Below the pieces are notes generated by a model that saw nothing but the letters and a program-made list of their open reading frames with translations, had not been told where the DNA came from and did no database searches. The position numbers and the translations under genes were made by a program. From NCBI GenBank assembly GCA_040755615.1, contig JBFMAL010000052.1, forward strand, positions 1 through 9,591: a DNA stretch of 9,591 nucleotides. Reading direction: 5' to 3'. The stretch is from DYEP01 sp040755615. Lineage in GTDB: Bacteria; Bacillota; Sulfobacillia; DUSP01; DYEP01. Below, piece by piece: positions 6,085 through 9,591 of this stretch (positions are counted from its first letter, which is position 1; every line of letters starts with the position of its first letter).

Positions 6085-6522
6085 CTAGTACTCGGTCGTT
6101 GCCTGCTTTTGCTCTCTTGGGCCGTTCCCTCCACCCCGAATCAGGTTCTGCAGGTTGTTGAGAAGGTTTGGCGCCGCATCTATCAACCGGTCGAAGATTG
6201 CGCCGCCTTCCACCGAAAGCAGTCTCACAGTGCCCTGCCCGACTACAAGAAAGCCCACGGGTTGCACGGAAACGCCGGCACCGCTACCGCCGCCGAACGG
6301 GATTTCTCCCCCTTCCTGCCCGTTACCAGAGCCTTTCCTACTGTTCCGGTTTTCGAAATCCGTTCCTCCGGCTGCAAAGCCAAAACTCACGCGGGACACA
6401 GGGATAATCACGCTGCCGTCAGGAGTGTCTACCGGATCTCCCACGACCGTATTCACATCCACCATTTCCTTGATGCTCTCCATTGCGGTCTTCATTAGAC
6501 CCTGGATGGGATGCTCACTCAA
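6085..6522 (-). CDS. ytfJ: GerW family sporulation protein YtfJ
   Basis: YtfJ/GerW is a small forespore-made protein needed for normal spore germination in Bacillus; its biochemical role is not settled. The 145-residue product matches the family along its length: SEHPIQGLMKTAMESIKEMV (2-21), then VDVNTVVGDPVDTPDGSVII (21-40), PVSRVSFGFAAGG (41-53), a glycine-rich linker (63-83), and VQPVGFLVVG (86-95) before a helical tail. I chose TTG 6520-6522 as start because AGGAGG lies 9 nt upstream and the family starts at MSEHPI; a GTG two codons earlier is too close to the ribosome site. The TTG overlaps the end of the DUF2953 gene by 8 nt, so the two are coupled. It marks the host as an endospore former. 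Confidence 0.93.
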   Translation of the reverse strand: MSEHPIQGLMKTAMESIKEMVDVNTVVGDPVDTPDGSVIIPVSRVSFGFAAGGTDFENRNSRKGSGNGQEGGEIPFGGGSGAGVSVQPVGFLVVGQGTVRLLSVEGGAIFDRLIDAAPNLLNNLQNLIRGGGNGPREQKQATTEY

Positions 6523-7132
6523 GCTCACCAGCCTCCTTTCGGCGCATCGATCGCAGGTTATCAAGCATAATATTTCCCGCGCGCTGCGGTGATATGCGCC
6601 TCAGCCTTCTGCCGCGGATCTGCCGGTCCGCCAGAACGATTTGCCCGAAACGAGCCAAAAGCGTACACCGGAATCTGGTGGACAATTCGGTCTTAGAAAA
6701 CATCGGATAGATATGAAAACTCAGCGCTTCTTGCGGCATGTTAATATGCTGTCGGAGAAACGCCACAACCGCACCTTTGATCCCCCACGCGACGCCCGTA
6801 AGGATGGCCGTCTGCGCCGGATCGTCCGTGCCCAGTCTTGTCCACCATTCTATCTCGCTGACCGTTAGCGTAGACAGGAGATCCCCGAGACGTTCAAGCA
6901 TCTCCGCTACCTTGTTGAGATTCTCAAGCAGACTGCCAGGCGAAGTACCCCCTGCATTCACCGCCCGATCATACTGCTTCGACCATATACGAAACCCTCC
7001 CGGGAGATATGCAGATATACTGAGCCTATGCTGGTTCCCGGCGTACGCGTATTCCACACGCAGCGTGATGGGCATAAAATAGGCGATCAGCAGCAGAAGA
7101 AACACAAGAAGAACTGCGGCAATACCCGCCAT
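6515..7132 (-). CDS. DUF2953 domain protein, membrane anchored
   Basis: A DUF2953 family protein, commonly found directly upstream of ytfJ in spore-forming Firmicutes and of unknown biochemical function. Starting at ATG 7130-7132 it has 205 residues. GAGGTG lies 6 nt before this ATG; the GTG at 7139-7141 would have no proper ribosome site. Residues 3-21 form one hydrophobic segment (AAVLLVFLLLLIAYF), an N-terminal membrane anchor or signal anchor. The family signature WWTRLGTDDPAQTAILTG lies at 96-113, followed by amphipathic strands and a very basic C-terminal tail (RQIRGRRLRR, then RSMRRKE). The gene heads a two-gene unit with ytfJ. Confidence 0.85.
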   Translation of the reverse strand: MAGIAAVLLVFLLLLIAYFMPITLRVEYAYAGNQHRLSISAYLPGGFRIWSKQYDRAVNAGGTSPGSLLENLNKVAEMLERLGDLLSTLTVSEIEWWTRLGTDDPAQTAILTGVAWGIKGAVVAFLRQHINMPQEALSFHIYPMFSKTELSTRFRCTLLARFGQIVLADRQIRGRRLRRISPQRAGNIMLDNLRSMRRKEAGELE

Positions 7133-7543
7133 ATTGAACACCTCACTGTAACCCCGGCTTTAGTTATGCCCATCTGCTGGATGGCGTACTCAGTTCTGCT
7201 GGTTTCTGGCACCTGCCCGCCGCCTGGCCTTCGGTCCGGGGCGCACCAGGCTGGCCGTCCGGCAACTGGGGCTTCAAATCGGGGGACCCGTCTGGGTTTC
7301 CTGGTCGTCGCGGTCATCGTCTATAGCAGGCGATCGGTCAAGAAAGCGGAAGATTGCCTGGCCTTATTGAGAAGATCTGGCCTTTCAAAAAGTGCCGGGC
7401 AGGCATGAAGATTCCCGTAGAACGCTCCTGGCACCACACCAGGAGTGAGGCTTTTGATGCTTTCCCCTCCAGACCGGGGTAGGACAAAGGCGCATGCATA
7501 TCCAGTTCATGACAACAGAGAGCCTTATCAAGGCTCTGTCATT
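7133..7543. other. gene-free spacer with two hairpins
   Basis: No open frame here has family resemblance or a ribosome site on either strand. The left part should hold the promoter of the DUF2953-ytfJ unit, but I see no clear -35/-10 pair. A perfect 7-bp hairpin, CTCCTGG (7425-7431) with CCAGGAG (7439-7445), is followed on the plus strand by TGAGGCTTTT, a possible terminator with no matching gene. The second hairpin (7519-7537) is listed separately. Confidence 0.6.
7509..7543 (+). terminator. terminator-like hairpin, target site of the group IIC intron
   Basis: AGAGCCTT (7519-7526) pairs perfectly with AAGGCTCT (7530-7537) over an ATC loop, and ATGAC (7509-7513) can pair with GTCAT (7538-7542) outside a bulge. 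The intron 5' end follows at 7544. Group IIC introns are known to insert just after intrinsic terminator hairpins, recognising the stem, and this spacing fits. The gene it once terminated is not visible. Confidence 0.65.
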
Positions 7544-7769
7544 GTACGCCTGGCGTGGGCGTTGTCCATAGGATGAGAGTACCGAAACGGTGAAGGTAGC
7601 AGCAACCGTAGCTTGAGGCAAGGGTGTCTGTGGCGACGCCGAATTTGAAGGAAGCCATAGCTAAACCTCCGGCCCGAGATTTACGAACCTAAATTGAGGC
7701 TAGCGGCAGTTGGAGAGATTGCAACACACTCTACTCATCCACACTACCAGGGATGAGGAAGGGCCGAAC
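7544..7769 (+). ncRNA. group IIC intron RNA, domain I-III region
   Basis: This stretch precedes the reverse transcriptase and carries the conserved class C ribozyme segments described for the element. It is recognisable but cannot be judged splicing-competent because domains V and VI are not seen. Confidence 0.65.
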
Positions 7770-8536
7770 ATGAAGCGAGGGAAGCAAGCGATGAGTTCGA
7801 GCAGCGAGCGGAGACAGACAGCCAATTTGGAAAGGGGACTATCCGCGGAATCAAGCGGTAAACCCGTTGGGGAACGCGGAAGCGCCGAGTTCCCTGCCGG
7901 CACGACCCGCCGGGCGTGCCTGCAAAGAAGCGCCACACCTGCTGGCGAGGGTGCTGGAGCGGGATAAAATGCTCCAGGCCCTGCGCCGCGTTGAGAGTAA
8001 CAAAGGCGCGCCCGGCATCGACGGTATGGACCTGAACTCCCTGCGTCCCTACCTGGTCGAGTGCTGGTCGCGTACTAAGAACGAGTTGCTCCAGTGAACC
8101 TACAAACCCGCGCCCGTACGCCGGGTCGAAATCCCGAAGCTGGACGGTGGCGTGAGGTGCTCGGTATCTCCATGGCGACAGAGTTCATGCGGGGAACTAA
8201 CCCCACCAGGCGGGGAGGCAGGCCACAAGCTACATCGAGGCATGGTATCAGTGCACGGTTGACCTCGACCTGGCGACGTTGTTCGACCGGGTCAACCCAT
8301 CCTCACGGCAAAAGTGGCGCGCAAGGTAAAAGACACGCGTGTCCTCAAGCTTATCCGGGCCTACCCCGAAGCCGGCGTCCTCCTGAATGACTCTGTATCC
8401 GCTCAAAGAGGCCCCTTAAGCCCCCCGCTGGACCACATCATGCCTCGATGACCTGGACTCGGAGCTAGAAAAGAGAGGCCACAAGTTCGTCCGCTACGCC
8501 GATGACTGTGCGCCACGAAGGCGTAGGGCTGTGTAA
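7770..8536 (+). pseudogene. group IIC intron reverse transcriptase, multiply broken
   Basis: The intact protein would be a reverse transcriptase-maturase of about 420 residues that helps the intron splice and copy itself into new sites. Pieces follow one another in changing frames: start at ATG 7770 or 7791 (SERRQTANLE), a shift near 7930-7940 to LLARVLERDKMLQALRRVES with NKGAPGIDGM, an in-frame TGA at 8095-8097 within LLQ-stop-TYKPAPVRRVEIPK, a deletion after GGVR (8155) that removes the following RT motifs, then 8219-8296 SYIEAWYQCTVDLDLATLFD with RVN, a shift to 8299 ILTAKVARKVKDTRVLKLIR with AQRGPLSPPL, and a last shift to 8441 CLDDLDSELEKRGHKFVRYA with DDC. The catalytic YADD survives in the last piece. 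The thumb/maturase domain is missing. Confidence 0.9.
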
Positions 8537-8643
8537 GGCCCGAAAGCCATGCTTAACCGCCAGATGAGGGAAGGCCCCTCGGAGCCGCCATACAGGTGGA
8601 GGCTTCAAACCACCGTAAGCTGCTGTGGTCAAAAGCCATGGTA

Positions 8644-9044
8644 GTGAGCGTTACGGAAAAAGGCGAAGCAAGATTCGTCAGGTAAGTGCCGAGGGAGACG
8701 AACAACCGTGAACCGCTGATAACGTGTGGAAAGCGTAGGGACGCCATCAAAACCGGGAGGTAGTCGTTAGCCCGGGATAAATCTGGAGGAAACCTGTTTA
8801 CCGTCCAGGTGGTGGCCGGCATGAAGGCGGCGTGAACGTGGCACAGGCTGCGGTTAAGAACGGGGGAACCTGCCCTCCGATGCCAAGAGAAAACTCCAAG
8901 CGGAGGACCCGCAAGGACGAAAGTACCGATGCGGAGGGCAGGGGCGGAACACCCCGTAGTAGTGACGAAGCTCGGTAATGGGAGTGGAGCGAAGGGGCTG
9001 TGTCATTCAGTTTTGGACAACGGTCAACCGCAAGGGAGGAACCA
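8644..9044 (+). ncRNA. group II intron RNA, domains I-IV 5' part
   Basis: The first 400 nt of the second intron: the ribozyme core upstream of the reverse transcriptase. A clear hairpin set is visible around 8872-8950, where CCTGCCCTCCGATGCC matches GATGCGGAGGGCAGG, enclosing CTCC...GGAG and the GACGAAAGTA hairpin. The region ends with AAGGGAGGA, the ribosome binding site of the reverse transcriptase. Confidence 0.78.
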
Positions 9045-9469
9045 ATGGACAAAACAAAGCCGTACGAAATCTCCAAGCACGTAGTGCTGGAGGCGTTCCA
9101 AAGAGTGAAAGCGAACAAGGGAGCGGCGGGAATAGACGACGAAAGCCTGGAGGCATTCGAGGAGAACTTGAAGAACAACCTCTACAAGATTTGGAATGGA
9201 ATGTCTTCCGGCAGCTATTTCCCCCCACCTGTGAAAGCGGTGGAAGTTCCCAAAAAGAACGGGGGAAAACGCATCCTCGGAGTGCCCACGGTGGCGGACC
9301 GGGTAGCGCAGATGGTCGTCAAGATCTATATTGAACCGACCGTAGAACCCCACTTCCACCCGGACTCCTACGGCTACCGGCCGGGAAAGTCGGCCGCCGA
9401 TGCCCTTGCTGTAACCCGGCAGCGATGCTGGAAGTACGACTGGGTGCTGGAGTTTGATATCAAGGGGGG
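8644..9469 (+). mobile_element. second group II intron, interrupted by an IS3-family element
   Basis: The intron starts at about GTGAGCG (8644). Its RNA contains the long conserved runs CGTTAGCCCGGGATAAATCT (8766-8785), GTGGCACAGGCTGCGGTTAAG (8838 region), GATGCCAAGAGAAAACTCCA and CGGAGGACCCGCAAGGACGA (8901-8920), and GCGGAACACCCCGTAGTAGT, which are characteristic of a different bacterial lineage from the first intron. Its reverse transcriptase opens at 9045 and is cut at about 9467 by an insertion sequence. The remaining intron (rest of the RT, domains V-VI) should lie beyond the window's right edge on the far side of that element. Better preserved than the first intron, so it arrived later. 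Confidence 0.82.
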
Positions 9470-9497
9470 TGCGGACGAAAACCTGGACTCGAAGTGA
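9045..9497 (+). pseudogene. ltrA: group II intron reverse transcriptase, truncated by IS3-family insertion
   Basis: ATG 9045-9047 follows AGGGAGGA (9033-9040). The product begins MDKTKPYEISKHVVLEAFQR, then VKANKGAAGIDDESLEAFEE, SSGSYFPPPVKAVEVPKKNG, KRILGVPTVADRVAQMV (RT motif 1), PDSYGYRPGKSAADAL (motif 2a) and RCWKYDWVLEFDIKG (start of motif 3). After DIKG (9456-9467) family similarity stops; normally LFDNIDH would follow. The frame then runs 9 codons into foreign sequence (ADENLDSK) and ends at TGA 9495-9497. Only 141 of roughly 420-plus residues are real, and the YADD active site is missing from the window, so this piece is inactive. Confidence 0.92.
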
Positions 9498-9591
9498 GAC
9501 AGGAGGGTATTCGCCGTGTACACACTGGAAGACCGGATGAGAGCGGTCAGTCTTTACCTCAAGTATGGCGGCAACTCGGCCGCCGTTCGCC
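9468..9591 (+). mobile_element. IS3-family insertion sequence, left end
   Basis: Foreign sequence begins inside the reverse transcriptase codons at about 9467-9470, with a TGCGGACGAAAACCTGGACT terminus (9470-9489) that resembles IS3-family ends starting in TG. An OrfA with its ribosome site follows at once. The element continues past the right edge, so its other end and the target duplication are not visible. Confidence 0.75.
9516..9591 (+). CDS. IS3-family transposase OrfA, N-terminus, partial
   Basis: GTG 9516-9518 is preceded by AGGAGGG (9501-9507) with 8-nt spacing. The 25 visible residues read MYTLEDRMRAVSLYLKYGGN then SAAVR (start codon read as Met), which is the first part of the helix-turn-helix domain found in OrfA of IS3 elements (consensus M-Y-x-x-E-x-R-x-x-A-V-x-L-Y-x-K-Y). 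OrfA binds the element's ends and is normally joined by ribosomal frameshifting to the OrfB integrase. The rest is outside the window. Confidence 0.82.
   Translation, partial: MYTLEDRMRAVSLYLKYGGNSAAVR

Larger units (their letters stand above)
7544..8643 (+). mobile_element. decayed group IIC intron, 3' end missing
   Basis: The RNA part starts with GTACG (5' consensus GUGYG), continues with CCTGGCGTGGGCG and the CATAGGATGAGAGTACCGAA stretch, GCAAGGGTGTCTGTGGCGAC (7619-7638) and TTGAAGGAAGC (7646-7656), a series I recognise from bacterial class C introns. The encoded reverse transcriptase lies in the usual place but is broken. No domain V/VI sequence is found before the second intron begins at about 8644, so the 3' end was deleted, decayed, or displaced beyond the window. 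8537-8643 holds nothing I can assign. Confidence 0.75.

Noticed and set aside
7250..7300. tRNA-like T-loop (CTTCAAATC)
   Set aside because: The flanking five bases on either side are not complementary and no acceptor, D or anticodon arms can be formed.
7028..7408. 126-codon plus-strand open frame crossing into the spacer
   Set aside because: The first third is antisense to the DUF2953 gene, no ribosome site is seen, and the translation shows no family features.

Overview
The window looks like an accessory stretch of a spore-forming, anaerobic member of the Clostridia (Desulfotomaculum/Moorella-like). This rests on inference: a GerW/YtfJ sporulation protein, a DUF2953 protein, Firmicute-type MurC, split LigD proteins, and the remnant of a methyltetrahydrofolate:corrinoid methyltransferase of the kind common in acetogens and their relatives. 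I cannot name the species.

Layout. (1) 1-1350, wreckage: the 5' end of an IS1634-like transposase element sits against a frameshifted, truncated urocanate hydratase (hutU), followed by the C-terminal remnant of a methyltransferase. All are on the minus strand. (2) 1389-1604: an unrecognised minus-strand open frame. (3) About 1648-2080, plus strand: a previously unannotated, highly structured RNA candidate of about 430 nt. It has a perfect TATAAT -10 box just upstream, a 22-bp hairpin arm, a three-way junction, two tall hairpins of 30-34 bp capped by GNRA tetraloops, and a terminator-like hairpin with a U-rich tail that overlaps the last codons of murC. Some 17-19 G.U pairs form only if the plus strand is the RNA. 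(4) 2055-7132, minus strand: an intact gene block transcribed right to left as DUF2953 protein, ytfJ, (terminator-like hairpin), ku, LigD-type ligase, LigD-type polymerase/primase, murC. The three repair genes overlap (14 nt and 4 nt) and form a compact non-homologous end-joining operon. (5) 7133-7543: no gene; two hairpins. (6) 7544-9591, plus strand: nested mobile elements. A decayed group IIC intron begins 6 nt after a terminator-like hairpin, and its reverse transcriptase is broken by several frameshifts and a stop. A second group II intron of another lineage follows. Its reverse transcriptase is cut by an IS3-family element whose OrfA begins at the right edge.

Functionally, Ku bridges DNA ends, the polymerase fills or extends them, and the ligase seals them. 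This is plausibly used when spores germinate, and the sporulation genes upstream fit that idea. MurC makes the UDP-MurNAc-L-Ala step of peptidoglycan synthesis and appears to be carried at the end of the same transcript. The structured RNA is convergent with murC and is the most promising unexplained object in the window.
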